Shown: positions 45,301-55,934 of the stretch, piece after piece
Layout: each line of letters opens with the position of its first letter
Numbering within the stretch: the first letter of the stretch is position 1
DNA from: Acanthococcus lagerstroemiae
Lineage: Eukaryota; Arthropoda; Insecta; Hemiptera; Eriococcidae
Direction: 5' to 3'
Length of the DNA stretch: 64,000 bases
Assembly (NCBI GenBank): GCA_031841125.1
Contig: CM063110.1
Coordinates: forward strand, 58,441,946-58,505,945
Program-made: the position numbers and the translations under genes
The notes under the pieces: model-generated
What the model saw: the letters and a program-made list of their open reading frames with translations, nothing else
What the model was told of the DNA's origin: nothing
Databases searched by the model: none

Positions 45301-46189
45301 ACCACCACTAAAAACGTCATCATTACGCTGAACAAGAAAGAAAGAAGATGAAAAGAATTAATAACACAAAAACATTTTAAATTTGAGAACAAAAACTTGG
45401 TTAACTAATTGGGGACTCTTGGATTGGGAACGGGATTTCGAAAAAAACGTGTTTTAACAGCGAAAAATTGCTTATTTTTGCAAATTTTAAATTCAATTTC
45501 CAGGTGCCTTGGGGTAATTTACCCCCTTTGCCCCCCTTGGCTACACCACTGCCTCGTAGAAATTTTCACATAATGTACTATGTATATCCTCAAGCCCCCT
45601 CTGGTAAACAGTCAGCACCCCCTATTGCAGATGGCTGGCTGCGGGCCTGGGCCAGTGGCATGAAAGTCAGCAAAACACTGACAGGGAACGTCCCCAATAA
45701 GTATGCTATGTTTTCCTATTAGGGCTTGACAGGAAACATGCAAGGTTCATGGTCGGACTACTAACTGGTCATGGGACCTCAAAACACATGTGGTATAAAA
45801 TAGGAGTGGTGAAAAGCGGCTCCTGTAGGTACTGTGGAGAAGAGGAAGAAACCTCGATCCATATCGTATGTCAATGTTCAGCAATAGTCGGGATAAGACG
45901 CGAAGCACTGGGACTAGAGTATCCAGCACCCAGTGAAGTCAAAGGAATAGAGTACAAAAGTGAGGCTACTGAGCTAATCCTCAACAGCAACTTGAGGAAT
46001 GGTGCACTGGACTACAAAGTCTGAGTACTCGGCGCATACAGCGCCACCTCACACACAAATGAATGAAAAACGCTACAGAGCTGGTTAAGGTCTCATTCGA
46101 AAAGCAATTTTGTCCATTATAACTCCCTCCCCTTAGCTCCATACCGACGAAGTGGGCCCTTTCGATAGAGGCGTACGTTGCGTGTTCGC

Positions 46190-46787
46190 TTCTCTTGCTC
46201 GCTCCAGCTCTAGTGTCAACAGTTCAACCTAGACTGCATACTGTGTATCAAAAACTCAAGTTTCTACTCATCGTACGCGTACCAAACAAACTTGAAAATG
46301 AAAAAAACCAGAACCCACGAACGCGATAAACTCAGACCAGACCGCGATAAACGTAGACCAGACGTTTAAAAAATTCGTACTATGGTTAATGACATAGACC
46401 TCGAACAGGCCTTGGCAGTGAAGTAAATCTTTTATCCGGATATCGCGAATGGTCATGACCGAATAAATCGGTTAGTAGATTCGACGAGTAAATTAATAGT
46501 ACGGGGCTTGGTTCAGACCTTGACAATGAAGCTAAAATATTTTACGTTATAGCTCAAACTGTAGGTCGGCTACCCGCTCAATTTTCTAAGTTTTGGTGAT
46601 TCGCTTCATGGTTATAGAACACTTTCGCATCTTCGAAAAAACATCGTCGGCGTAAGCGCAAATAGCCTACCTGGGAGGGTAACTTTTAGTTTTGGGCAAT
46701 GGGGAGAGGGATGTACTAGAGAGGATTTGGAGGAGAGCCCCCGTCATTGGCTCGAGCGAGAGAAAATAATATCTTTCTTGTTCAAAA
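46190..46787. other. Non-coding stretch
   Basis: No gene recognised. Confidence 0.5.
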
Positions 46788-46800
46788 TGATTCGTGGATT

Positions 46801-46999
46801 CTCTTTTTTTCTAATTTGCTCTCAACCCGAGCCCTGGAATCCGCCTTTTCGAGCATTACTTCAGAGACGCCGGCTGTTAGGGCTGTCTTAGCCCTCTTCC
46901 CTTCTGGTCGAAATCTGGTGAGTTGCTGCGTGGGCTCGACCCCCGGGACCTCCGGATTCCGAGACTAATGCGCTATCCACTCAGCCAACCAGACCCCTG
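46801..46999 (-). mobile_element. tRNA-derived SINE, minus strand, perfect 13-bp TSD
   Basis: Read on the minus strand it begins GGGGTCTGGTTGGCTGAGTG, with an A box TGGCTGAGTGG and a B box region GTCGAGCCC. It ends in an A-rich tail of the type TTAGAAAAAAAGAG. TGATTCGTGGATT flanks both sides exactly (46788-46800 and 47000-47012). Same family as 33586 and 23642. Confidence 0.9.
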
Positions 47000-47012
47000 T
47001 GATTCGTGGATT

Positions 47013-47868
47013 AATGGCAACTATAATTAGCCGTACCCAGTCAATTTTACGACCAAAAACAACGATTTTCTTTCAAGTTTCTACACTCGTAGTCTGCTGA
47101 CATTGTTATGAAGAGTTACAAGTATGCATTAACACAGGAATCCATCAGCTTGTTTTTGGTTAAATTTTAGAAGATTATTATAAATATGTAGATTTGTAAT
47201 AGCCAATCCATGTCAACTTGATTCGTTTTCCGTATTCGAAGGAATTCACGAAAAATCCAAAGGAGAAAGAGAATGAATAGTAATTCAGTAAGTCGACGAA
47301 GTGTACGTATGCGAACGTTTTGGCTGCTTGAAATTCCTTATTCATCGTACCCTAAAGTATTTATTTCATAATGGCTCGATTTATTTGGACGGGTAAGTAA
47401 TAGTCTGGTATTCTGTACCGTTTTACAGTTTCGCATAATTAAATCAAAATCCGCATTCTCTTACAGAAATTAGTGAATTAAACTTCGATAATATCGTGAG
47501 AAAATTTACTCGTAAAACTTGCTTTTAACTTACATAGTTAGTCAGGCAACTGTTGAAAGAAACAAAGCTGGGGTGACAGAGAATTGTCAGCTTTCAGACA
47601 TATATTCCGATAAGTCCTTTTTTGGGAATCCAAGTTACAAGTGCGAAGATGTGCCTGGCTAATGTGTTATCAGGAAACACTTTCGTACAGATCTTCTGAA
47701 ATTTTTATAGAACCAAGATGGTTAGGTTTTCTGTGTCGTCTAAATTGGTAGTAAAATTTCCGACCCGTATACGAAATTTGAAACTAACCTTTGAGAATTT
47801 GCCGAAGAATTCAAACTTTTGACATCAGACCTGCTCAGTTTGTATATTATTAATAGCATTTTTATTTT
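47013..47868. other. Non-coding stretch
   Basis: No gene recognised between the SINE and the 3' end of the RTE-like LINE. Confidence 0.5.
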
Positions 47869-47869
47869 G

Positions 47870-50600
47870 TTTTGTTACATCGCCGTTTTCATTCTTAAGC
47901 TATACGTATCTTAGGCAAAGCCCTATTTTGGGCGAATGCCTCCCTCAACCTCTCCCATTCAGCCCGGTCATTGGCTATGCGGTGGAACAGTCTTGTTTTC
48001 AAGATTCTCCCCGAAGGGTAAATTACCTTTATGAAGTTATGGAAAACGTCTGACCACCTGGCCTTCTGCTTACCCCGCCTTCTTGCTTTCATAGGTTGCC
48101 AAAATGTAATTTTTTGAGTCCAGCGATCGTCCTTCAGTTTACCCAGATGTCCTGCCCAATCCCATTTCAACCTTCTGACAAAGTGTATGATGTTTTTGTT
48201 TCGCTTGAATTTTCCTTTAATTTTTCCTAACCTTACTTTGTCTTTCAGTTTTATTCCGAGCATGGCTCTCTCCATTGAGTTCTGGGTGGTTTGAAGTTTT
48301 CTTTCTAGCTGTTTGGACAATTTCCATGTTTGGCAGCCATAGGTGAGTGCTGGAAGAACGCAGTTGTTAAAAAGATGGCTTTTGTATCTTAGTGGGTAAC
48401 TATTTTTCAGAATGAGTTTTAAACTCCAGAATTTTTTCCAAGCTATTGCGATCCTCCTATTGATTTCCTTTTCCATTTGATTTTGAAATGAAACTGTTTG
48501 CCCTAGGTACTCGTATATAATACCATCGACTATTTCAGTTTTTTTGTTTTCAATGTTGATATCTTCCAAAAGTCCTGAATTTGTGAGGATTTTAGTTTTA
48601 GATAGGTTGATTTCCATACCTAATTTACTTTGGCAGTTGAGTTCCTCCAGCATCTCTTGCAAGTCTTCCCAGGTCCCAGCCATCACTGTCAAGTCGTCCG
48701 CAAATCTCAAATTACTTAGAAAGTCACCGTTAATATAAACTCCTTTTTTTCCCCAATTTAAGTTATTGAATATTTCGTTTAGTGCACAATTGAACAGCAG
48801 TGGTGAAACCGGGTCCCCTTGCCTCACCCCTCTTTTGATGTCGAACTCCTCGCCTTCGACATCAATGATAATCTGCGCTTTCAGATTGGTGTACATTTCT
48901 TTTATGATTCCGATCATGGAGGGGTGAGCCCCATGGCTGGCCAAAGCCTTGAGCATGTAATTATGTTTTAAGAGGTCGAAAGCCTTGGTGAAATCTATGA
49001 AGGCCAGGTGGACAGTGACCCGGTATTCCGTTGCTTTTTGCATGAGCAGGTTGACCGCATGGAGGTGGTCGGTCGTGGAGAAGCCCCTCCTGAAGCCTGC
49101 TTGGCAGGGGGTTTGTTGCAGCTCTAGCATCCCTCTTAGACGGAAGTCCAGCAGGGCAGACAAAATTTTCGCCAGGATTGGGATCAAGCTTATTGATCTG
49201 AAGTTTTTGATGTCGTAACGACATCCTTTTTTGTAGAGTAAAATAATTTTTGAAGTTTTCCATTCTGGTGGGATAACTTTTGATACTAGAATTTCGTTGT
49301 AAAGAGTTGTTAACGTTTTTATCATTTTTTCTCCTCCATATTTAATTTGCTCGTTAGTGATCCCATAATGCCCTGCGGCCTGGCCGTCCTTGAGAGCCAG
49401 CGCTGCTCTTGTTGTTTCGCTTTCGGTGAAACTTGGTAGTTTTTCTTCCTCTTCCACCATTTTTAATGGTTCTGAGTACTCCGAGTTGTCAGAATAGAGC
49501 GTCGTGTAAAATTCTGTGGCTATTTTGTTAATTTGGCGCCTCTCATACTGTTTTATACCTTCCTTGTTTTTTAAACACGTCATGAGACTACTGCATGTCG
49601 TGCTATCCTTCTTAATTTTTTTTTGTGCTTTTGGAGTCTTCCATGACTGAAGTTACTATCTCGCATATTCTTTTCTGATTAAACTCTCTCAGAAGTTTCT
49701 TAATTAGTTTGCAAATTACATTTAGCTCTATTCTGTTTTCCCTCGAGTTTGGCGCTCTTTTTAGTCTTTCTCTTTTGTCAATTAGGTCCCTAATATTTTT
49801 CGGAAGTGCTAGCGAACGCTTTTCTGAATCTGGTGGAGGGAGGTTTTCTGTTGCTGTTTTTATTATTTTTTTGAGCTGTTCCCAGCTGGGGGGCTCCCCA
49901 CTTTCCGCCATCTCCCCTAGTCTCTGCTCCACTTCCTTCTGGTACTCGAGTTTATTTGCACTATTGACTTTTTGTGGGGGGAGTTTCTCAATCGGAAAGA
50001 ATCTTTTTTTTTCTCATGTCTATTTCACAGTAAATGAGGCGATGGTCGGAGTGGAACTGGAAATTTTTCAGGGTATCGAAATTGCGTATATTCTTAAATA
50101 TTTCTGGTGGGGCCAGAATGTAGTCGATTTGTGATTTGAACCCATAGTTGGGCGCACGCCAGGTCCATCTCTTCCCCGCTCTTTTTTTAAAAAAATGTGT
50201 TCACTATTCTCAGATTGTTCTCTTGGCAAAAATGGACCAGCCTGCCCCCCCTATGGTTTCTCCTCCCAAAAGTATATGTCCCTACAGTTTGATTCTCGTT
50301 GTTGTTTTGTGGCCCGATTTGGCTGTTGAAGTCTCCTATGATTAACAGTTGATTTTTCCTGTTGTTTTTTACCGTTCCTATGGTATCTCTTATTATTTTA
50401 TAGAAGGACTCACTTTCTTTTTCCTCCGACGCCGCTGTCGGTGCATATACCTGGATAATTGTTAGGTTCTGGCTACCCAGCTTCAGCTTCACCAACGCAA
50501 TTCTATCCGATATGCCTTCGAATTCCATTAGGTTTTGACATATGTTTTTTTTTGATAAGGAAACCCACTCCTTTTTGACCACCTTTCTCACCTATGTAAC
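47870..50600 (-). mobile_element. RTE-like LINE, best-preserved copy, 5'-truncated
   Basis: The minus strand carries an apurinic-type endonuclease domain in one frame (50187-50591: IIQVYAPT, IIGDFNSQIG, GRRNHRGGRLVHFC). This passes by frameshift to YGFKSQIDYILAPP near 50115-50150 and HSDHRLIYCEIDM near 50040-50070. A linker frame follows (49612-49932), then the RT ORF (47895-49583). Domain order EN-linker-RT fits RTE-type and similar LINEs. The endonuclease start is missing, at least two frameshifts separate the parts, and a short 3' UTR follows the stop. A decayed sister copy lies at 42950-45300. Confidence 0.85.
47895..49583 (-). CDS. Reverse transcriptase ORF of RTE-like LINE (562 codons, partial protein)
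   Basis: This is the RT part of a LINE polyprotein, which would copy the element's RNA into the target site. Visible blocks in order are SLIPILAKILSALLDFRL (about residues 128-148), QAGFRRGFSTTDHLHAV, HLAFIDFTKAFDLLKH (motif A, near residue 197), GVRQGDPVSPLLFNCAL (motif B, near 250), LRFADDLTVMAG (motif C, catalytic FADD near 293), INLSKTKIL (motif D) and a C-terminal part with RRLKWDWAGHLGKLKDDRW. All catalytic Asp residues are present. The ATG is probably internal, because the natural protein would begin with the endonuclease, now out of frame. Expression or activity is therefore unlikely. Confidence 0.85.
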   Translation of the reverse strand: MTCLKNKEGIKQYERRQINKIATEFYTTLYSDNSEYSEPLKMVEEEEKLPSFTESETTRAALALKDGQAAGHYGITNEQIKYGGEKMIKTLTTLYNEILVSKVIPPEWKTSKIILLYKKGCRYDIKNFRSISLIPILAKILSALLDFRLRGMLELQQTPCQAGFRRGFSTTDHLHAVNLLMQKATEYRVTVHLAFIDFTKAFDLLKHNYMLKALASHGAHPSMIGIIKEMYTNLKAQIIIDVEGEEFDIKRGVRQGDPVSPLLFNCALNEIFNNLNWGKKGVYINGDFLSNLRFADDLTVMAGTWEDLQEMLEELNCQSKLGMEINLSKTKILTNSGLLEDINIENKKTEIVDGIIYEYLGQTVSFQNQMEKEINRRIAIAWKKFWSLKLILKNSYPLRYKSHLFNNCVLPALTYGCQTWKLSKQLERKLQTTQNSMERAMLGIKLKDKVRLGKIKGKFKRNKNIIHFVRRLKWDWAGHLGKLKDDRWTQKITFWQPMKARRRGKQKARWSDVFHNFIKVIYPSGRILKTRLFHRIANDRAEWERLREAFAQNRALPKIRIA

Positions 50601-51128
50601 AAAGAATATTTCCTGTTTTTGTTGTATAATTCACAGAAAATATTTGACTTTATATGGGAGAGACTTACACGACTCGTACAGATATTGTAAGGGATATAGA
50701 AATTATGAACATACGAGTAACACTTACTGTACTTTTTATTCTGAGTTAAAACGCTTGTTGTCCGGATCAAAAACGGATGTGCAAATTGCATTTCAAGATT
50801 TTCGCTGGGAGCTTCGAAGGCCTTGTATAATTTTCCCCGGTTAGTAAAATCGATTCTAAGTTGAAGGTGTTGCAGAATTAGACCTGAGAGTAGAACGTAA
50901 ATAAAAGGGAATAAAAGGAATGGGGATACCCCCTCCCCCTGAAGAGCCAAAGAAAAACGATAATATTTTAGACTTAGAACTTTTTTTCTGGTCGAGTCAA
51001 AATTAGAAATTTCGTAGGTTTACCCGATTATTTTATGTGTTTTAAGAACAAAATTTTTGAATATCCACCCCCTCCCTCGGCAGGACCTCCTCTATGTGAT
51101 ATTGTCTAAGAGTAAAATATCCCATAAT
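50600..51128. other. Non-coding stretch between two LINE copies
   Basis: No recognised protein; the 100-120-codon open frames on both strands have no domain. Possibly unrelated older DNA. Confidence 0.4.
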
Positions 51129-51129
51129 T

Positions 51130-51815
51130 GATTTTTTATTTTTTTTATCGGAAATACAAATTGGATTCCCGGTAGCCTCAAGCATAAAATGGCGTCTTTA
51201 GGTCCTCTACCTTTTCTGAATCCAAACTGATGTTCTTCCACTCTTTCTTCTAGTTTATTTTGTATTCTCTCATTTAGTTCCTTGCTAGAATCTTTGATGT
51301 ACGCGATGGTAAATTTATAGTATGATAATCTTCATATTTGCTTGCTCCTGCTGTTTTTAGCAACCATGATCAACCTGTTTTTCTGAAAATCTGTTGGCCT
51401 TTCTCCTTCCTCGTGCATTTGACAAATTTATTCATATAAATTTTTTAAAACTACTTTTGCATTCTTCAATAACTCACTAGTAATTTCATCAACTCCCTCT
51501 GCTGTACAAATTTTAAATAAATAAATTAAATTTATATAAAATTAATTTAATATTAAGTTTTAATATATAAAATATAATTAATAAATAAATTAGTAATTAA
51601 AAATTATTTAATAAATGTCAATGAATTAGACAAATTTTTTATTTATTAGTTTAATAAAAACATATTGTTATAGATTTTTATATAATAAATATTCTGCTCG
51701 CTTTCATTTCTGTCAGAGCTTTATCGAATTCGGATTTCAAAACAGGATCTCTTCTTTCTTCATCCTCCGCATTATCTTCTCTTTCCATACATTAACTTGG
51801 TAGAGAAAGAGTGGA
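51130..51815 (-). pseudogene. Broken LINE, part 3 (linker end and start of RT)
   Basis: Minus strand: EDEERRDPVLKSEFDKALTE (about 51705-51780). An AT-rich insert follows, then KICTAEGVDEITSELLKNAK (about 51450-51510), ELNERIQNKLEERVEEHQFG (about 51220-51285) and FRKGRGPKDAILCLR (about 51180-51225). These are the linker end and RT palm approach of the same LINE whose endonuclease lies at 54262-54967 and 61854-62070. The rest of the RT is missing on this copy. Confidence 0.75.
51512..51690. repeat. AT-rich insert in the broken LINE
   Basis: About 180 bases made almost only of A and T with TTAATAAATAAATTA-type words interrupt the LINE between KALTEMKASR and KICTAEG. Confidence 0.6.
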
Positions 51816-52575
51816 GAGTACATTGACCCCGTTCATTAAAAATGTATAGGGAGACGTGACCTAATCCTTCTTCTTCGGAGACAAATTTTAAGACCGTAAC
51901 GTCAGCAAAAAATCTAGTGTAGATTTAGTGCAATCATCAGCTGATCAAGTGTGTATAGGAATTGTGGTATAATTGATGAATAGATAAGTGAGTCTGCTTC
52001 GAGGGTACCACAATCCAGAGCCCCTCCCCTCCTCCTTATCAACTCAACCTAGATGCCCATGCTCATGGTTAATCCGAATGTATGCTCGATAATAATTAGA
52101 TGAAATATAGGTGTAATGCTGATGCCATCAGCAAGAGACATGGTAATGAATTCATCCTCTGTACTTATGACATCAGAGTACCATATTTGCCGGTTGAAAA
52201 AGTTGTAAAAAATGCTCGAAAACTGTGGTCGTTTTAAGATTCGAGGGATTAGGAGAATTGGAATTACTCGTAGGCCTTTCCGCGCTTCCAAAATTTAGAT
52301 GGAGTTATCGGAAGATGAAAAAAATTTTTGGACCTCGAATTTCCGGACAGATTAGAACTTGTCGTGATCCTATTTTTTTGTTTTCGAGTGATCGCTTCCC
52401 TCTTGTCGTTGTCGCCATCACACAGTAAGTACCTATATGACGCAACCCAAAGTTCTTATAGCTAGAGAATTTTGGACACAACCAGTAATCTGTCGGACTT
52501 TTCAGACCAGTGGTGCGCTTGCATCCAACCATCCTCCCTTTCCGCCTTCGAGGAAATGATGCCTATTAATATCAG
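51816..52575. other. Unassigned sequence inside the insertion that splits the LINE
   Basis: No gene or element boundary recognised. Confidence 0.4.
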
Positions 52576-52740
52576 AAGCCTAAAATCAAAACTCACTTTT
52601 GCCATTCACTTCAAGGGCGCAAATAGGCAAAATACTGTACACGGGTGCTGGAATATCTTTGCTGCACCCGTGTACAGTATTTTGCCTGTTTGCACCCTTG
52701 TAGTGAAATGGCAAAAAGTGAGTTTTGATTTTAGACTGCT
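52574..52740. mobile_element. Near-perfect palindromic MITE, about 165 bp
   Basis: Arms of about 70 bases (CTAAAATCAAAACTCACTTT, GCCATTCACTTCAAGGG, GCAAAATACTGTACACGGG) are repeated inverted around a 15-base centre (TGGAATATCTTTGCT) with only a few mismatches. It would fold into one long hairpin. It lies directly beside the 3' end of the Penelope fragment. Confidence 0.8.
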
Positions 52741-52741
52741 C

Positions 52742-53885
52742 GTATGTATTCCTTTTGTAGGGTGTGCCAATTCACTTTTCCTTCTTCTGTATTCCAGAGC
52801 GCTTTCGGCTGTTATGTCATCATCAGTGGAGTACCCTAAATGAGACTTGTCTCTTGTGGTCCTGTAGTTATATTCGAGGGTAGTACCGTATGGTGAGCCT
52901 GTTTAGTCTTGCGTTCCTATTGGTTGTCTGTGAATATGCAGTCTGTCCAATCAGTGGTTATTGTTATTGGTTGTGTGCTCTGATTGGTTGTCTGTGGTTG
53001 TGCAGTCTGTCCAATCCGTGGGTGCTATGTTATTAGTTGGAATAAGTTCTCACTTTGGAAGTTGGTTGTTGTATTTATTAGGTTGTTTTGTTTTGTTTTT
53101 GCCTTTATTATTTCTAGTTGTTCTTATAATTTTCTTTTTCTTGTGTTGTTTTCTGTGTGTAGGATTTTGTACTTTTCTGTCAATTTGTCATTGTTGTGTC
53201 CCTGGTCATTGCAGTGTTTTCCAAACAGTGTTTTGTCATCATTTAGCTTCTGTGATTTTTCGTGTTCTTTGATTCTGGTTGTGAATTTTCTGCCTGTTTC
53301 TCCGATGCAGGTCATGTCACAGTGTTCACAGTCCAGTCTGTATACTCCGCTGCTGTTGTTTCTGTCCTTTGCTTCTGTTTTGTCATTGCTTATTTGTTTG
53401 ATCAGAGGTGGTCTGTTTTTGATTCCGAGTTTTATGTTGTATTGGTTGAAGATTTTTTGTATTTTGTATGTATGTGTTCCTGTGAATGGTATTGCTCCTG
53501 CGTATTTGTCTGTTTTTGTGATTGTTGGTTCGGTGTCTGTGTTTTTTGGTTGTGTTAGTTTGTTAATTATTCTGTCTACTGTTTGTGGTTGGTATTTGTT
53601 GTGAATTGCTATTTGTTTAATAAATTTTGTTAATTTCTGTTGTTCTGAGGTTGTTGTCATTTAGTATGTTGACTGCTCTGTGGCAGTAGTTGTGTAGTGC
53701 TGCCATTTTGTGTTTTCGATGGTGAAATGAGTCTTTGGGTATTATTGCGATCGGCTGGGTGGGTTTTCTGTAGATGCTGTACTGTATCTTGTTGTCTTTT
53801 ATTTGTATTGTAAGGTCGAGGTAGTTGATGATCGTCTTATTGCCTTTTTCCATTGTGAACTTTATGTTGTTGTTTATGCTATCCA
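52742..53885 (-). pseudogene. Penelope-like element, RT end plus GIY-YIG endonuclease
   Basis: Minus strand in two frames. The first (53617-53885) has INYLDLTIQIKDNKIQYSIY and RKPTQPIAIIPKDSFHHRKH, the end of the Penelope RT. The second (53124-53660) has a linker, then GVYRLDCEHCDMTCIGETGR followed by KFTTRIKEHEK, a GIY-YIG endonuclease core with a zinc-finger-like CxxC, and HCNDQGHN. The Tyr of YIG reads Cys (TCIG). The RT core is missing (5' truncation near 53885) and a frameshift separates the parts. Its 3' flank matches the copy at 32235. Confidence 0.8.
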
Positions 53886-53889
53886 ATGA

Positions 53890-54260
53890 GTCCGAAATCT
53901 ATGTTCAAAACTAATTCCAACAAAAATCGGTAGCGTGCAGACGTTAAAGTAAAACGTGGAACAAATTTTTTCTCGCAAATATCTGGTTGAAAGCTGTTTG
54001 AAAATGACGTTGTTACACTGTAATGAATTCTTATCATCTCAGTAATCCTAACGTTGATAAGATTGCCAAAAATATCTGCCACATGTTAGCTGTACTTTGC
54101 TGTTGACTCTCGGGAAAATCGAATACTTCCAGAGTCGAAATTTTGATCGAATATAATACACGGATTGCGTGCTCAGAGTTTGCTGGAGAACTGGATGACG
54201 TCACACAGAGGAATTTCCATAAGAAATACACAGGGGGACTTGCCGTATAATATGCCTTTT
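53890..54260. other. Unassigned sequence between Penelope fragment and LINE
   Basis: No gene or element boundary recognised; it is part of the material separating LINE parts 2 and 3. Confidence 0.4.
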
Positions 54261-54261
54261 T

Positions 54262-54967
54262 ATTTTGTCTTTCTTAGAGTAATAATTTTCCTTTCTCGTC
54301 TGTTAAATTATTTCTTCTCTTTACTTTTCCTCCAAAATATCTTTTTACTTTATTACATGCCTGATCGAGTTTTCCAGTTTTCGTTTGCTCCTCCATTTCC
54401 TTATAATTCTGACGAATCCATTTTTCTTTGGCCTTCTTGCATTCTCTCTTTATTTGATTTCTTAAAGCTTTGCCATCTGTCCTTACTTTCTCTGTCACTG
54501 ACTTGTTTATACTTTCCTCTTTTTCCATCAACTCTAGTATCTCACTTTTCAGCCATGGTTTTCTCATTTCTGTTATATGATTACCTAATCTTTTCCCGGC
54601 TGCCAGATTTTACTGCTTTCTCTAGTGCTATCCACTCCCCTTCAATATCATTTCCTTCTTATGATTTACAAAGTTCTTTCGTTTTTTCTTTCTGATACTC
54701 TTTTCTTTGCCTTTTTCAATCGCTCCAAATTCCATTTTTTTTACCTCCTTCCTATCCATCTTTTTAAATTCAAACGTACATTCCATTACTACTAAATTGT
54801 GATCACTATCTACATCTGCTCCTGGGTTTGTCTTACAGTCCAATATTACTTGATTTGTATACCCTTTTCTTATCATAATAGTATAATCTATTTGGTATCT
54901 TCTTTCATCTCCTGGACTTTTCCAAGTTTAGTTTCTTCTGTGATGATTTTTAAATAGAGTGTTTCCA
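54262..54967 (-). pseudogene. Broken LINE, part 2 (endonuclease end and linker)
   Basis: Minus strand: NTLFKNHHRR (about 54930-54965), TWKSP, RRYQIDYTIMIRKGYTNQ and DCKTNPGADVDSDHNLVVME (about 54790-54900; SDH is the endonuclease catalytic motif). After a frameshift come MRKPWLKSEILELMEKEES, KEKWIRQNYKEMEEQ and KRYFGGKVKRRNNLTDEKGK (about 54275-54567). It joins without loss to part 1 at 61854 once the intervening DNA element is removed. Confidence 0.8.
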
Positions 54968-55702
54968 AACTAATTTAGGGCAACTTGCCAGTAGTTGGTC
55001 GGCTCCTTTGATGCGCCGTATTAGCCATCAGAATGGAAATGAAAAATTGGCCATTATCGCATCATAAAATTAAAAGATTGATCAAGAAATTGCAATGATT
55101 ACGAAGCACCCAGAATGGCTGGTATTACAGTAATCATCTGCTGAAAAGTACCAATTTGATCATAATTTGGCATGGTTGCCAATTATTGGTCACCTCTCCA
55201 AAGTAATTTCGCGTATTATACCATATGAAAGACCAAGTAAAACGAAAGATGTATCTGAAAACCGAAACGCGGTAAGATGAATAGATGAGATTTTATTGTT
55301 GTTTGAAATTTGGTCGACCGAAAAACGGCATGAAAATCTAATGCAATTTGAAATTTTCCTAGCTTGTCAATTTTGAAACAATTGCCAATTCTTGGTCATG
55401 CCAAATTTGGGTCAACTTTCAAATGGTGTTTTTGCTTAATATCTCGATCAGAAATAAATTTAGGACACAAAATATACCACTGAAGCGGATAAAAACCCAG
55501 AAAAGTTGAATTTTTGCAAAATTATGGCACTTAAAAAAAAAAATTAGAAAAATTCTCAATTTCTCCGCGTCAGTACAAGACGGTAACTTTCAACAATTTT
55601 ACTAAAAAAGGTGTCTTTGAACCTTATAAAATAATGAAAACACAATTGGAACCCACAAAATCAATAAATAATTAGCGTATTAATAATTTTTTCCGCGCAT
55701 TT

Positions 55703-55917
55703 TATCCCGATTCTCGGGTGATACTACATTAGTGGGTAAACGTGTGTCTCGCACGTGACGTCATACGGAGATATACTAGAAATACTTGGCTTGTGGTTTT
55801 TTGGAAAAATAAATTATTATAGTGTATGTGGAACTAATAAAAAAGATCGTCTAAAAAAAATGGTTTTATTTTTTACTAGTACAGAAAAATAAATTAATTT
55901 ATGCACGATTCAGCATA
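55703..55917 (+). repeat. 5' LTR of the BEL/Pao element, 215 bp
   Basis: Starts TATCCCGATTCTCGGG (which contains a CCCGA-TTC-TCGGG hairpin) and ends GATTCAGCATA. The boundaries follow from the match to the 3' LTR and from the CATTT duplication. The usual TG...CA ends are absent: it runs TAT...ATA. AATAAA occurs at about 55807 and 55888. Confidence 0.9.
55752..55763. promoter_or_regulatory. E-box overlapping a palindromic CRE in the 5' LTR
   Basis: CACGTGACGTCA contains CACGTG (E-box) overlapping TGACGTCA (full cAMP-response/ATF-type site). It is a plausible promoter element of the LTR; function is inferred from motif only. Confidence 0.45.
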
Positions 55918-55934
55918 TGGTAGCAGAACTATGT
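55918..55934 (+). promoter_or_regulatory. Primer-binding site
   Basis: TGGTAGCAGAACTATGT begins at the first base after the 5' LTR. TGG pairs with the CCA end of a tRNA. The primer tRNA is not assigned. Confidence 0.7.

Larger units (their letters stand above)
42550..46068 (+). pseudogene. Plus-strand LINE, 5'-truncated, split by a second LINE
   Basis: The first piece (42550-42947) encodes RT fingers and palm: KAPGSDEIYPAIM, YRPISFSSSMLKTLERLID, HENQHAYRAGRSVESSLHSL, and stops after FIDIQGSYN at motif A. The last piece (about 45600-46020) encodes a LINE C-terminus: GLLTGHGTSKHMW then CRYCGEEEETSIHIVCQC. The flanks AACGCTGCAGAGCT (42536-42549) and AACGCTACAGAGCT (46069-46082) match at 13 of 14 and look like its target duplication. 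The RT active-site region and RNase H are missing or displaced by the nested LINE. The second Asp-side residues of motif A (usually AFD) read SYN. Confidence 0.7.
42184..46180. mobile_element. TIR element split by LINE insertions
   Basis: GTACGTCTCTATCGAAAGG followed by GCCC at 42186-42208 is repeated inverted at 46154-46177 with one mismatch over 23 bases. Lower similarity runs on for another 10 bases. Removing the LINE (42550-46068) and one target copy leaves an element of roughly 0.45 kb. No coding capacity of its own and no target duplication fixed. Confidence 0.55.

Noticed and set aside
45538..45550. Orphan GGCTACACCACTG as another hAT MITE
   Set aside because: It matches the right end of the CAGTGGCGTAGCCAG family but no left end or duplication was found.
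49709..50134. 141-codon plus-strand ORF
   Set aside because: Antisense of the linker of the RTE-like LINE.
52984..53604. 206-codon plus-strand ORF resembling a membrane protein
   Set aside because: Antisense of the Penelope-like RT/GIY-YIG coding region; the hydrophobic look comes from reading A-rich codons backwards.
54165..54695. 176-codon plus-strand ORF, Phe/Leu-rich
   Set aside because: It lies antisense to the LINE endonuclease/linker (54262-54967, minus); its composition is the complement of a Lys/Glu-rich coding stretch.
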